A stretch of DNA of 64,000 bases from Stieleria marina (GTDB lineage Bacteria > Planctomycetota > Planctomycetia > Pirellulales > Pirellulaceae). This document shows positions 52,339 through 61,417 of this stretch, piece after piece. The stretch lies in contig CP036526.1 in NCBI GenBank assembly GCA_007741555.1, positions 2,976,001-3,040,000 on the forward strand. The letters run 5' to 3'. The translations under genes were made by a program, and so were the position numbers. Below the pieces are notes generated by a model. That model searched no databases and was not told where the DNA came from. It saw only the letters and a program-made list of their open reading frames with translations. Numbering within the stretch: the first letter of the stretch is position 1; each line of letters opens with the position of its first letter.

Positions 52339-53427
52339 ATGACTCAAGCCTCCCCCCACCACTGTGCTGCCGCTGGAATCGCTTTGGGAACCCTGTTCCT
52401 TTTTGCGGGGGCCGCTCCTGCGCAGACAGCGTACGATTTGCCACCGACGTTGCGTGCTGCCAATGAAGTCAAGCAGCAGTCGGCAAGCGTCATCGATCAA
52501 CTAATCGGAAGCTCTGCTCAGCGAAATGCAACCGAGCAAACCGCTCCTGCAGCACGAGTCAATCAAGATCGGCAGACTCATTGGGCCGCGACCCAGGCAG
52601 TGTCCAGCAACGAACTTCGCGTGTCGGACCAAGCGGAGCAACCGGTTCTGCGGCGACAAAGTATACCGAAGGCACCGCGTGGCGAAGGCTATGTAAGCCG
52701 CGCCGATTCGGCTGCAATTCCGTCCGCGACCGGTCAGCGACGCGTTCAGTCAGCGTCCTTCGAACGAGCCGACCAAGTGAGCGGCCAACAGAGCGGCAGG
52801 CAACATTTAGGCAGCCGAATCGCGAACAGCGACAAAGCCTGGGACGAAATCCTGAAGTCCAGCACGGCAGCGACTCAGAGTTCCGCACCCGAAGAGTTGC
52901 TTGGTCTGCAAGATCAAGCGTCGGCAGAGTCATTCCTTGCCAAAGAGCAATCGGAACCTACTAACGACACCAAGAGTACAGCTGCGTTAATCAAGAAGAT
53001 CTCCATCAATCTGATGTTTGTACTGGCTGCCGCGTTCGGTTTTCTGCTGTTGGTCAAACAGTGGCAGAAAGGAAAGTCCGGCGGCAAGGCGGTGGTTGAG
53101 CAAAAGAACGATGCCCTCAACGTTAGCCAGATCCTGCCGCTTTCCAACGGTGCGTCGCTGCATGTCGTCCAAGGAAGCGAGAACAAGTTCTTGGTTGCGA
53201 TCGATTCCGGAGGGATCAAATCGGTCAACGTCCTGACTGGTTCGTTCGAGGACGCGATGACACAGGTCGAAACACGTCAGCAGCGTCGTCAATCGTCGCG
53301 TCACGAACCCGTAGGCCAGCGAACGACCGACCGAGTGGTAGAGACAATTGATCCGACGGACGTTCCTTCGGAGATCGATGAGAAACTGATCAAGATGCTG
53401 CTGCAGCGAGCCCCGCAAGCGGCTTAG
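52339..53427 (+). CDS. fliO: FliO-like flagellar export protein
   Basis: ATG 52339 gives 362 residues: a signal peptide (IALGTLFLFAGAAPAQ) and a long Gln/Ser/Ala-rich region. Then come one transmembrane helix (about 220-240, SINLMFVLAAAFGFLLLVKQW) and a cytoplasmic FliO-type domain (ALNVSQILPLSNGASLHVVQGSENKFLVAIDSGGIKSVNVL). FliO helps FliP assemble. The N-terminal extension of over 200 residues is much larger than usual for FliO (about 120). It is followed by a tetranucleotide microsatellite. Confidence 0.8.
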   Translation: MTQASPHHCAAAGIALGTLFLFAGAAPAQTAYDLPPTLRAANEVKQQSASVIDQLIGSSAQRNATEQTAPAARVNQDRQTHWAATQAVSSNELRVSDQAEQPVLRRQSIPKAPRGEGYVSRADSAAIPSATGQRRVQSASFERADQVSGQQSGRQHLGSRIANSDKAWDEILKSSTAATQSSAPEELLGLQDQASAESFLAKEQSEPTNDTKSTAALIKKISINLMFVLAAAFGFLLLVKQWQKGKSGGKAVVEQKNDALNVSQILPLSNGASLHVVQGSENKFLVAIDSGGIKSVNVLTGSFEDAMTQVETRQQRRQSSRHEPVGQRTTDRVVETIDPTDVPSEIDEKLIKMLLQRAPQAA

Positions 53428-53440
53428 CGAATGGCTGATT

Positions 53441-53490
53441 AACGAACGAACGAACGAACGAACGAACGAACGAACGAACGAACGAACGAA
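53441..53490 (+). repeat. Tetranucleotide microsatellite (AACG)12
   Basis: Twelve uninterrupted AACG units plus AA lie 13 bp after the fliO stop and 166 bp before the fliP start. It is non-coding on the plus strand. Read on the minus strand it encodes RSFV repeats, which I regard as meaningless. Such long tetranucleotide runs are prone to slippage. Confidence 0.95.
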
Positions 53491-53656
53491 CTGAAGCACT
53501 ATCAATTTCGATTAGCCCCTGACCGGGCTTTGTTATTGAACCCAAGCACAAGGCCCAGTTTGCGGCCTTGCCGTGACGCGCCGCCAAAGCCCTGGCGGCT
53601 GACCATTTACAGCAGATTTGCCGGCATGCCGGCACCCCCCACAAACTGGATTGCAA

Positions 53657-54397
53657 ATGGATTTGCTATTCATCGCACAGACAACTGCCCAACCTGCGAT
53701 GGAAGGCAGCAGCGACCCGGGGATCCTATCGGATCTTACCGCGCCGATGCAGATTGCGCTGTTGCTTGGTGCGCTCAGCTTTGCCACCGCCATGCTGGTG
53801 TGCGTCACTGCATTTACTCGCATTATCATTGTGCTGTCATTCGTGCGTCGTGCCCTGTCGACTCAAGAGATTCCACCCAACCAAGTGCTGCTTGGCCTGA
53901 GCATCTTTCTGACGATGTTCGTCATGGCGCCGACCTTTGAAGCGATTCATCGTGACGCGATCACGCCTTTGTTGGAAGCGAGCGAACGAGCTCAAGAAAC
54001 GGAGTCGGAACCCGACTTTGATCTTGATGATGCTTGGGCGGTGACGTCGGGTGAGCTGAAAACGTTCATGCTTGGAAACACACGAACGGAAGACTTGGCG
54101 TTGTTCTTCGAGCTCTCCGAGACTCCGCCGCCGTCGCATCGCGTTGACACCCCGCTTAAGATCATTGTGCCCGCCTTTATCATCAGCGAGCTCAAGACGG
54201 CGTTCATCATGGGGTTCTGTATCTACATCCCGTTCCTGTTGATCGATTTGGTTGTGTCGACCATTTTGATGGCTTTGGGCATGATGATGATGCCTCCAGT
54301 AGTCGTCTCTACGCCGTGCAAACTATTGCTTTTCATCCTTGTTGATGGCTGGCAGTTGATTACACGAGCGCTCGTCTCCAGCTTTGCAACAGTTTAG
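53657..54397 (+). CDS. fliP: Flagellar export-gate protein FliP
   Basis: ATG 53657 gives 246 residues with four transmembrane segments and the family's characteristic TAFTRIIIVLSFVRRALSTQEIPPNQVLLGLSIFLTMFVM and AFIISELKTAFIMGFCIYIPFLLIDLVVSTILMALGMMMMPP. FliP pentamers form the core of the export gate with FliQ and FliR. Neither fliQ nor fliR follows; flhA begins 10 bp downstream. No strong ribosome binding site precedes this ATG. Confidence 0.95.
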   Translation: MDLLFIAQTTAQPAMEGSSDPGILSDLTAPMQIALLLGALSFATAMLVCVTAFTRIIIVLSFVRRALSTQEIPPNQVLLGLSIFLTMFVMAPTFEAIHRDAITPLLEASERAQETESEPDFDLDDAWAVTSGELKTFMLGNTRTEDLALFFELSETPPPSHRVDTPLKIIVPAFIISELKTAFIMGFCIYIPFLLIDLVVSTILMALGMMMMPPVVVSTPCKLLLFILVDGWQLITRALVSSFATV

Positions 54398-54407
54398 GGG
54401 ACAGGCT

Positions 54408-56573
54408 ATGAAACCATCCATTGATTCAAATTTTGGCTTCTTGCAACGCAGTGAACTGTGGCTTTCGGCAACATTCTTAGTCACGCTTGTCGTGCTCATC
54501 ATTCCGTTGCCGACGTTCCTGTTGGACATGTTTTTGGCGTGTAACATTGCCGCAGCAATCATGCTGCTGTTGATCACGCTGGGTGCCAAGAAGCCGCTTG
54601 ATGTATCTGTCTTTCCATCGATGCTATTGTTGCTGACGCTGTTTCGTTTGTCGCTCAATGTCGCGACGACGCGTTTGATCCTTTTGGATGCTGACGCGGG
54701 AAAGATCGTGCTGACATTTGGTGACTTCGTGGTGGGCGGCAATTTGATCGTCGGCGTCGTCATCTTCCTGATCCTCGTGACGATCCAGTTCATCGTGATC
54801 ACGAAAGGTGCAACGCGAATCTCTGAAGTCAACGCAAGGTTCACTTTGGACGCGATGCCAGGCAAGCAGATGGCGATCGATGCGGAATTGAATACCGGAG
54901 CGATCAACGAGAAGGAAGCCAAAGTCCGACGCGACAATCTGACTCGTGAAGCCGAATTTCACGGAGCAATGGATGGTGCCAGTAAATACGTCCGCGGTGA
55001 CGCGATCGCCGGACTGATCATTATGGTGGTCAATATCCTGGGCGGGATGCTGTTGGGGGTCATGGATGGACAACCGTTGGCGGACGCGTTGCAGGTGTAT
55101 TCGATTTTGACGATCGGTGATGGATTGGTTTCCCAAATTCCAGCGCTCATCATCGCTACGAGTGCGGGCATCTTGGTGACCAAGTCGGCTTCGGAATCAA
55201 GCCTTGGTGACGAAATCAACGACCAAGTCGGTCATGGCTACAAATCGCTGTACATCGGGCCGGCGATCCTGATCATGGTCGCATTGACGCCCGGTTTTCC
55301 GAAGATACCGTTCTTTATCCTTGCGGCCGGGCTGACGGTGTTTGTCCTGTATGCACGGCGTCGTGATGAAGACGAAACGCAGCGTATCGAAGCCGAGAAC
55401 GTGGAGCCTGAAGCACCGGAGCAATCGCCGGAGGAGAAAGGGCTGCAGAATTTCTTGCAAACCGAACGCATCGTTGTCGAGATTGGTGCCGGATTGATTT
55501 CGCTAGTCGAACCCAAGAAAGGCAAGGGCATTGCCGATCGAATCACGACGTTGCGCGAAGATGTTGCGATGGAACACGGATTTTGGATTCCCAAAGCACG
55601 CATCCGCGACAATTTGCAAATCAATGTCAATGAATACCGCTTCCTGATTTGCGGTCGTGAAATTGGCAAAGGCGAGATCGCGGTCAATCATTTACTGGCC
55701 ATCAATCCAGGAAACATCACGGCGGAATTGGACGGGGAAGACACCCGTGATCCGGCATTTGACTTGCCCGCAAAATGGATTCCCGAAACGCTTCGGCGTC
55801 GAGCCGAGATCTTAGGGTTTACCGTCGTCGACGCGCCGACTGTCTTGATGACACACCTAAGTGAGGCATTGCGAAAGCACGCTCATGAACTATTGAGCCG
55901 TCAAGATTTGCAGTTGATGCTGGAGAAACTCAAGGAGATCGCTCCAACGACCGTTGAAGAGATCAAGCCGGATACGGTCCGACCTGCGTTGCTGCATCAA
56001 GTGTTGGTGCATCTGTTGCGAGAAGGAATTCCCATCACGTCATTAGAGAAGATTGTGGAGGCTGCTGTGCATCACGGTCCGCAACACAAGGATCCGATCG
56101 CATTGACGGAAAAGATTCGTGGTGAGATCGGCCACTTGATCTGCGACCGATTCCGCGACGCCGAAGGACGCGTGAGGGTTATCATTCTGGAGCCCAACTT
56201 GGAGCATCGTTTTCGACAGAACGCTACAGCGGAATCGATCGTGTTGCGCCCCGATGAACTTGAGCGATTGGTGCAGTTGCTGCAATCCAAGTGGGAAGCG
56301 TCGCGATTGAAGAACGAACCGGCAGCGGTTCTGGTCGATTCGTCCATTCGCTATGCACTTCATCGAACCATTTTTCGATCGCTTCCAGAGTTGTCAATTC
56401 TCTCGTACAGCGAAATCCCATCTGATTTGCTAATTGATTCAGTCGGAATCATTCGACACCAAGAAATAGTCGCGGCGGAAAACGCCAACGGCGAAATCGA
56501 CTTGATGGCGATGAACCAGCCAGCGAATACTAACCAGTCGCCGAACACCAATAGTCCAGGAGCTACTCCATGA
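54408..56573 (+). CDS. flhA: Flagellar export-gate protein FlhA
   Basis: ATG 54408 (GGGGACAGG upstream) gives 721 residues. The N-terminal eight-helix membrane domain carries MLLLLTLFRLSLNVATTRLIL, FIVITKGATRISEVNARFTLDAMPGKQMAIDAELN (FHIPEP family signature) and AEFHGAMDGASKYVRGDAIAGLII. The cytoplasmic C-terminal domain (from about 340) includes GIADRITTLREDVAMEHGFWIPKARIRDN and PALLHQVLVHLLREGIPI. FlhA forms the nonameric ring that receives substrates. It overlaps the next small gene by 4 bp. Confidence 0.97.
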   Translation: MKPSIDSNFGFLQRSELWLSATFLVTLVVLIIPLPTFLLDMFLACNIAAAIMLLLITLGAKKPLDVSVFPSMLLLLTLFRLSLNVATTRLILLDADAGKIVLTFGDFVVGGNLIVGVVIFLILVTIQFIVITKGATRISEVNARFTLDAMPGKQMAIDAELNTGAINEKEAKVRRDNLTREAEFHGAMDGASKYVRGDAIAGLIIMVVNILGGMLLGVMDGQPLADALQVYSILTIGDGLVSQIPALIIATSAGILVTKSASESSLGDEINDQVGHGYKSLYIGPAILIMVALTPGFPKIPFFILAAGLTVFVLYARRRDEDETQRIEAENVEPEAPEQSPEEKGLQNFLQTERIVVEIGAGLISLVEPKKGKGIADRITTLREDVAMEHGFWIPKARIRDNLQINVNEYRFLICGREIGKGEIAVNHLLAINPGNITAELDGEDTRDPAFDLPAKWIPETLRRRAEILGFTVVDAPTVLMTHLSEALRKHAHELLSRQDLQLMLEKLKEIAPTTVEEIKPDTVRPALLHQVLVHLLREGIPITSLEKIVEAAVHHGPQHKDPIALTEKIRGEIGHLICDRFRDAEGRVRVIILEPNLEHRFRQNATAESIVLRPDELERLVQLLQSKWEASRLKNEPAAVLVDSSIRYALHRTIFRSLPELSILSYSEIPSDLLIDSVGIIRHQEIVAAENANGEIDLMAMNQPANTNQSPNTNSPGATP

Positions 56574-56824
56574 CAAATCGGATAGCTCGTCGCGATGCAA
56601 TGCGAGCAAAGAACGCGTTCCCCTATGGGAAGTTTGTCGGCCTACTGACGGCCGCTTTCGTGACTTTGGTGGGTGTGTACATGCAGTTGGAACCGATCAC
56701 CATTTTGATGCGGTCGACCGTGTCGGCGATCGTGATTGGAACCGTGGTTTCGGTAGGCGTCAGCATTGTCCGGTTGGCCGATGCAGAAAATCCAAATCAA
56801 AAACAGAATGTAGGACGAGGCTAA
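56570..56824 (+). CDS. Small two-helix membrane protein in the flagellar operon
   Basis: The 84-residue protein overlaps flhA by 4 bp (ATGA). It has two transmembrane helices (FVGLLTAAFVTLVGVYMQL and TVSAIVIGTVVSVGVSIVRL) flanked by basic residues. I recognise no family. Its coupling to flhA, in the slot often held by fliQ or flhF, suggests an export or assembly accessory role, but it is too dissimilar from FliQ to be called that. Confidence 0.72.
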   Translation: MTNRIARRDAMRAKNAFPYGKFVGLLTAAFVTLVGVYMQLEPITILMRSTVSAIVIGTVVSVGVSIVRLADAENPNQKQNVGRG

Positions 56825-56952
56825 TCGACGCTTGAAAATTTGTGCAGACTTTTCCTGTTGATAGGACGTCTGCAGATGGCAGTCAACGAATTGCAGCAAG
56901 GAAGCTGCTTGCGTCTGCCTAGAGGAAAATGAACGCGTGACTGAATGGATTG

Positions 56953-57660
56953 ATGAACGCACCTACTTCCACCTACAAGCGAACGGCAGAAAAAAGTCGG
57001 GATCAATTGATCTTGGACAACGTTGACTACGTTGCGCGCATTCTCAGTACGATGGCGTTCAAAGCTACCAGCGACGAGGAACGCGAAAATCTCAACTCCG
57101 CTGGAGTGGTGGGATTGGTCGAAGCGGCCAACAATTTTGATCCCAGCCAGGGCGTTTCCTTTCGTACATTCGCTTATCGCCGTGTGTACGGCGCGATCGT
57201 GGATGAGATGCGAAAGACATCGCTCGTGTCGCAGGTGGTGTTGGCACAAATCGGCGTGGTCAAGAAAGCTCACGAGATTCTGGAGCCACCGGTCACGCCA
57301 GAACGAATCGCGGAAGAAACCGAGCTGACGTTAGAGCAAGTCGTGACCTGCTTGGAAGCGATGCGATTTATCAAGCCCGATGATTGGAACGATCTTTCGG
57401 ATGTCGTTCACGGGAGTTGGCGGTCGTCGACAATGTCCGCTCAGTATGAAATCGAGTCGGAAGAGTTGAAGGAAATGCTGGCCGAATCGATCAATGATTT
57501 GCCTGAACGCGAACGGCTTGTCCTGTCGCTCTACTACGACGAAGAATTGAATCTCGCCGAGATCGGCGCCGTGCTTGAAATATCCCAATCCAGGGTGTCA
57601 CGTGTGATGGCGTCAGCCCGCTTTCGATTGCAGGAGGCAATTCGATGCAAGATGAACTAA
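56953..57660 (+). CDS. fliA: Flagellar sigma factor (FliA/WhiG type)
   Basis: ATG 56953 gives 235 residues. Sigma region 2 is VDYVARILSTMAFKATSDEERENLNSAGVVGLVEAANNFDPSQGVSFRTFAYRRVYGAIVDEMRK. Region 3 is AHEILEPPVTPERIAEET, and region 4 is INDLPERERLVLSLYYDEELNLAEIGAVLEISQSRVSRV. The lack of region 1 and 3.2 detail and the flagellar context support sigma-28. It should drive late flagellar genes; no anti-sigma flgM is recognised nearby. A tiny frame ATG-AAC-GCG-TGA (56929-56940) with AGAGGAAA before it lies just upstream. Confidence 0.92.
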   Translation: MNAPTSTYKRTAEKSRDQLILDNVDYVARILSTMAFKATSDEERENLNSAGVVGLVEAANNFDPSQGVSFRTFAYRRVYGAIVDEMRKTSLVSQVVLAQIGVVKKAHEILEPPVTPERIAEETELTLEQVVTCLEAMRFIKPDDWNDLSDVVHGSWRSSTMSAQYEIESEELKEMLAESINDLPERERLVLSLYYDEELNLAEIGAVLEISQSRVSRVMASARFRLQEAIRCKMN

Positions 57661-57851
57661 TTCGTGGCAACGTCAAAGTCGCATCGGTGGGGCCAAGTTC
57701 GTCGGCCAGAGCCCGCGTGACTGTGGGCCCGCCGAAGCCGTCGGATAGACAAGCCGAAATCCTAGTGGAAAAAAACGGAGAGCAGATCGAGTCAATCGTG
57801 ATCACTTGTCCTTGTGGCGAGAAAATCACCATCGTCTGCGATTATGTGTAA
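57645..57851 (+). CDS. Small hypothetical protein with CPCG motif
   Basis: ATG 57645 overlaps the fliA stop by 16 bp and has an excellent AGGAGG 8 bases upstream. The 68-residue product ends EQIESIVITCPCGEKITIVCDYV, with three Cys (CxC plus one) that could bind zinc. The first half is basic and Ser/Pro-rich. No known family. It is probably translationally coupled to fliA, so a regulator of FliA activity (in the position of an anti-sigma) is conceivable but unproven. Confidence 0.72.
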   Translation: MQDELIRGNVKVASVGPSSSARARVTVGPPKPSDRQAEILVEKNGEQIESIVITCPCGEKITIVCDYV

Positions 57852-57856
57852 TCGAT

Positions 57857-58894
57857 ATGGCAAACGCTACGATGACAATCGTCGATAGATTCCGCACCGG
57901 GCGCCGTTCCGCTCTATGTGTGGCCATTTTTGCGCTGCTGTGTTCGCAGACGTTCGCGCATGAACCAATCGATTCGCCGGCGTCCGATACGCCTTCGCGC
58001 GGTCGTGTTGTGATGGAGAAGATCGATAGCTTTCAAACGTCCGTGCGACAGAAACTGAAAAATGTTTTGATCCGTGACAAGGATGTATCTACCACTGTCG
58101 AAACTGCGCAGCCGTTGGTCCCGCGTTCGTCGCGTTACCAAGTAATCCACATGGCGGGCTCAAGACGAAACCGCCGTGACGAGACGTTGACTCAGGGGGC
58201 TAGCCAGGCAAGAAGTGAAGTGCGTGATCAGCCCCGCGCGGGGCACCAATGGATAGCGGTCGACAGCGACGTCGATCCGATTCAGTATCGCGAGATTCTT
58301 GAGCCCACAAGCGACAGCTTGCCTCCCGCGATTCCCAGCATGGATCGTCATTCGCAAATACCGTCGCTGCCCGAACCGCTCCGTCCGATTTCGCGCCGCC
58401 CAATTACTGGCGACGATGGAATCAATGCGGGCGGAGGGTATCCGACCGAATTGACGCACCGCTATGTACCGGGCGAAGGATTGATTCCGCCGACCGGTTC
58501 TCTGGGGCAACCCGGTGTCGCATCGCAGGGACCAGTCGTTTCCGGTTCACGTCTGGGGTACGCCCAAATCACGGCAACAGAGAAAGCGTTGGCGTTGATG
58601 CATGAGAACGAACAGCTTCGAAATGCAAAAAAGAACATTGCCGGCGACAACGAACGTCTTCGCGAGTCACTTAAGTCGACTCAGGATCTTTTGGCTCGCA
58701 CCAATGATGCGGTCAGAGCGGCACAGATTCAACTTCAGAATGCGGAAAACGCTAACCGTCGACTGCGAGAGCAAGTTGCGCAAGCAGAATCCAAGCACAA
58801 GCGGTATCTGATGGAAACGGATCGGATGCTGACGTCGCTGCGTGATGAGCTTGACGAAGTCTTGGTGAGTGAAATCAACCAGCGAGGAAACTAG
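57857..58894 (+). CDS. Exported coiled-coil protein of the flagellar operon
   Basis: ATG 57857 (6 bp after the previous stop) gives 345 residues: a basic N terminus with a signal-like helix (SALCVAIFALLCSQTFAHEPI) and a long, Pro/Arg/Ser-rich, probably disordered middle. The C-terminal coiled coil (about 240-345) includes TEKALALMHENEQLRNAKKNIAGDNERLRESLKSTQ through YLMETDRMLTSLRDELDEV. I recognise no domain. Its place after fliA suggests a planctomycete-specific flagellar component. Confidence 0.7.
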   Translation: MANATMTIVDRFRTGRRSALCVAIFALLCSQTFAHEPIDSPASDTPSRGRVVMEKIDSFQTSVRQKLKNVLIRDKDVSTTVETAQPLVPRSSRYQVIHMAGSRRNRRDETLTQGASQARSEVRDQPRAGHQWIAVDSDVDPIQYREILEPTSDSLPPAIPSMDRHSQIPSLPEPLRPISRRPITGDDGINAGGGYPTELTHRYVPGEGLIPPTGSLGQPGVASQGPVVSGSRLGYAQITATEKALALMHENEQLRNAKKNIAGDNERLRESLKSTQDLLARTNDAVRAAQIQLQNAENANRRLREQVAQAESKHKRYLMETDRMLTSLRDELDEVLVSEINQRGN

Positions 58895-58898
58895 GCCA

Positions 58899-59531
58899 GT
58901 GCGACATCGAATCACCACGCTGTTGATTGTTTGCGTTACTTTTGCGTCGGCCGTCAACGCCCACGAACCGCCGAAAACGTGCGAGACCTACGTCGGGTTT
59001 CCAAGCACGCATGTTGTTTCGCGTCACTGTGATTCGATTCGGCCCCGACGCATCGTCGTCGTGACATGTCCAAACCGACAAGACCGATTGAAGGAACAAG
59101 ATCTGTTCGCTCGGTTCCTGGCGGCGCAGATCGGACGCAATACGAATATTGACGTCCTTGTCGGCAAGGAGCAAATTTGCCGCGACCACATGCCGATGCG
59201 GCGGGGGACGTTTGACGAATTGCACCTGTTGCAGCTTTCCAAAAAATACCAAGCCGATTGCGTGATGTTCTGTGAAATTGGCCAGCTATCCGCCTATGAA
59301 CCAATGCAGGCTGAAATGTCGATGCTGTTGGTTCACGTTGGTGAATCCATCGCACTGGTATCTGCAAAATCGGTCTATGACGCACGGGATTCGACAACGA
59401 ATAAATCGTACTTGGCGTTTATCAACCAGGCGAATCCCGAATCCGCACTCAGTGTCGGTGCGCACACGCCGACAAACTTCATCGAGTTCGCGTCCAGTCA
59501 CTTCGCCTCCGGGATAGAATCGATCTGGTAG
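58899..59531 (+). CDS. Exported hypothetical protein of the flagellar operon
   Basis: GTG 58899 (GAGGAAA about 9 bases upstream) starts a signal peptide (ITTLLIVCVTFASAVNA) and gives 210 residues. The mature part has RRIVVVTCPNRQDRLKEQDLFARFLAAQIG, FDELHLLQLSKKYQADCVMFCEIGQLSAYEP and AEMSMLLVHVGESIALVSAKSVYD. This resembles the alternating alpha/beta pattern of periplasmic CsgG/TolB-N-like or FlgT-like proteins, but the match is too weak to name. It is the last gene of the plus-strand operon. Confidence 0.68.
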   Translation: MRHRITTLLIVCVTFASAVNAHEPPKTCETYVGFPSTHVVSRHCDSIRPRRIVVVTCPNRQDRLKEQDLFARFLAAQIGRNTNIDVLVGKEQICRDHMPMRRGTFDELHLLQLSKKYQADCVMFCEIGQLSAYEPMQAEMSMLLVHVGESIALVSAKSVYDARDSTTNKSYLAFINQANPESALSVGAHTPTNFIEFASSHFASGIESIW

Positions 59532-59549
59532 CGCCCGATTGTGGGGCGC
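59531..59549 (+). terminator. GC-rich hairpin at the end of the flagellar operon
   Basis: GCGCCC (59531-59536) pairs with GGGCGC (59544-59549) right after the stop codon. No U-tract follows, so it is a weak terminator candidate. Confidence 0.35.
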
Positions 59550-59672
59550 GACGACGATTGTTGGGCGAAACGAATGTCATTGTGTGAATGACCCGTTCTG
59601 CCAACGATTCGACGGGAAGCAGTCGGGGGCGCGGCGGGCTGCATCACGCGTGAATCCGCGGAGAGTTCTCCG

Positions 59673-59957
59673 TCAGGGCTGAACCTGGACTCCTTTCCAA
59701 AACGCGACGTAGTCACGTATCTCGGCGACGGCATCTTTGGGCTCCGGATAATACCAAGCTGCTTGCTTGTTTTGCTCCGTACCGACTGACAGATCGTAGT
59801 AGCTGGCGGTTCCTTTCCATCCGCAGACGGTCGTGTGATCACTGGGTTTGAAGTGCTCACGCACGATCGAATCGGGTGGAAAGTAGTGATTGCCTTCGAC
59901 GACTTTTGTATCGTCACTTTCGGCCAAGACGGTGCCTTGCCAGATTGCTTTTGCCAT
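59673..59957 (-). CDS. DUF427 domain protein
   Basis: The 94 residues are a complete DUF427 domain: AIWQGTVLAESDDTKVVEGNHYFPPDSIVREHF, HTTVCGWKGTASYYDLSVG and AAWYYPEPKDAVAEIRDYVAFW. This small beta-rich family is widespread, often stand-alone, and of unknown biochemical role. It is on its own strand facing the end of the flagellar operon. Confidence 0.92.
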   Translation of the reverse strand: MAKAIWQGTVLAESDDTKVVEGNHYFPPDSIVREHFKPSDHTTVCGWKGTASYYDLSVGTEQNKQAAWYYPEPKDAVAEIRDYVAFWKGVQVQP

Positions 59958-60286
59958 GTCGGTTCGTTTTCACTCCGGGGAAACTAATCGGTTCAAAGGC
60001 TTCGATGCCAGTGGATTATCAGGAACTGTCCAGTCCTTGTGCACCGCAGAATGCGAGATGCGGAAAATTTTGGATCAGAAGTTGGTTCCTCGCTCGCGAT
60101 CGCAAGTAAAGTCAGGTATCAACACGACTGCTGTTTCCTTCTACCATAACGACCTGAACAGTGGTGTAACTGCGGCGGCGGTTCAAGTCTGCCACAGAGT
60201 TGAAAAGCCGCGGGCGCGCAGTGGGACGACTGCGATCGAATTCCCGATCACGAACAAACGTATTTCCAAATCAACCGAACGCTGCA
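59958..60286. other. Intergenic region before the bestrophin-like gene
   Basis: A plus-strand frame is open across most of these 330 bp but has no protein-like composition. I see no promoter or repeat that I can support. Confidence 0.3.
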
Positions 60287-61303
60287 ATGTACACTCGCCG
60301 AAATATTCGCTGGAACGTCATCTATCAGTTTGCGTTTTGGCCTGTGATCGCGTTTACGCTCTGGAACCTTGTGGTGGTCGCCGCGTTCACGTGGATGTTG
60401 CGCGGAGGACACAACATCAGTTTGCCAATTGCGCCTCTGGGAACGATCGGTGTCGCTGTGGCATTTTACATCGGTTTCAAAAACAATCAGTCGTACGATC
60501 GCAACTGGGAAGCACGAAAGATCTGGGGCGGCATCGTCAACTGCAGTCGTGCTTTTGCCAACCAAGTCCTCAGCTACATCTCGGCCGCTCACTCCGAACA
60601 ACCGTTTGACGAAGCGGAACTGGCGGATTTGCACCGCACGATCATCTATCGGCACCTCGCTTGGATGCACGCACTTCGTTTTCAGTTGCGTCGGCGGACG
60701 CCCTCCGGTTTCGATCCCAAAGGGGCTGCGCGTTTTTTTATGCAGGAGACCGATTTGGATGCCATGCGGGATCAGCTCTGTCAGTTGCTCTCCGAGAAGG
60801 AATTGACGGTTGTTTGCGATCAAGTCAATTCGGCCACTCAGATCTTGCGTCTGCAAACGGATCACCTTCAGCAAGTCATCGAACGCGATCGTCTGACCGA
60901 TGAATTTCGCTACATCGCGCTGATGGCCAATGTCACGGAAATGTACGCCTTGCAAGGGAAATGCGAACGAATCAAGAACACGCCTTTCCCAAGACAGTAT
61001 GCCTATTTCAGCAATTTGTTTACGTGGATCTTTATCGTTCTGCTGCCGTTCGGAATCGTTGGCGAATTCGCTTCACGAGGCGATGCGATGGTATGGTTGG
61101 CGGTGCCGTTTACCACGATTGTCGGCTGGATATTCTTTACGATGGAAACCGTCGGTGACGCCAGTGAAGATCCGTTTGAAAACTTTATCAACGACGTGCC
61201 GATGACTGCTCTTTGTCGAACCGTCGAAATCGATCTACGTCAGATGATGAGCGAAAAGGATGTGCCGGAACCGCTCAAGCCGGTTAGCGATATTCTGATG
61301 TAG
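60287..61303 (+). CDS. Bestrophin-family ion channel
   Basis: ATG 60287 gives 338 residues with the bestrophin (UPF0187/YneE) pattern. The N terminus is RRNIRWNVIYQFAFWPVIAFTLWNLVV. IGVAVAFYIGFKNNQSYDRNWEARKIWGGIVNCSR is highly characteristic (NxxYDRWWEARKxWG). Then follow IKNTPFPRQYAYFSNLFTWIFIVLLPFG (PxPxxY) and the C-terminal DPFENFINDVPMTALCRTVEIDLRQ. Bacterial bestrophins are pentameric membrane channels. Monocistronic. Confidence 0.92.
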   Translation: MYTRRNIRWNVIYQFAFWPVIAFTLWNLVVVAAFTWMLRGGHNISLPIAPLGTIGVAVAFYIGFKNNQSYDRNWEARKIWGGIVNCSRAFANQVLSYISAAHSEQPFDEAELADLHRTIIYRHLAWMHALRFQLRRRTPSGFDPKGAARFFMQETDLDAMRDQLCQLLSEKELTVVCDQVNSATQILRLQTDHLQQVIERDRLTDEFRYIALMANVTEMYALQGKCERIKNTPFPRQYAYFSNLFTWIFIVLLPFGIVGEFASRGDAMVWLAVPFTTIVGWIFFTMETVGDASEDPFENFINDVPMTALCRTVEIDLRQMMSEKDVPEPLKPVSDILM

Positions 61304-61417
61304 TGAACTTCCGCTGTAGTCGTGTCTTTGGTTTCGAAACGCTCCCAAGCGGTACAGTCATCGCTGCCAAAGGAACCGCGGCGATGTGCATAGCGAGACG
61401 TTCATCGAAGGCGACCA

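Noticed and set aside
53390-53656. Minus-strand frames with RSFV repeats over the microsatellite.
   Set aside because: The repetitive peptide is a by-product of AACG repeats; the frame is antisense to the fliO end.
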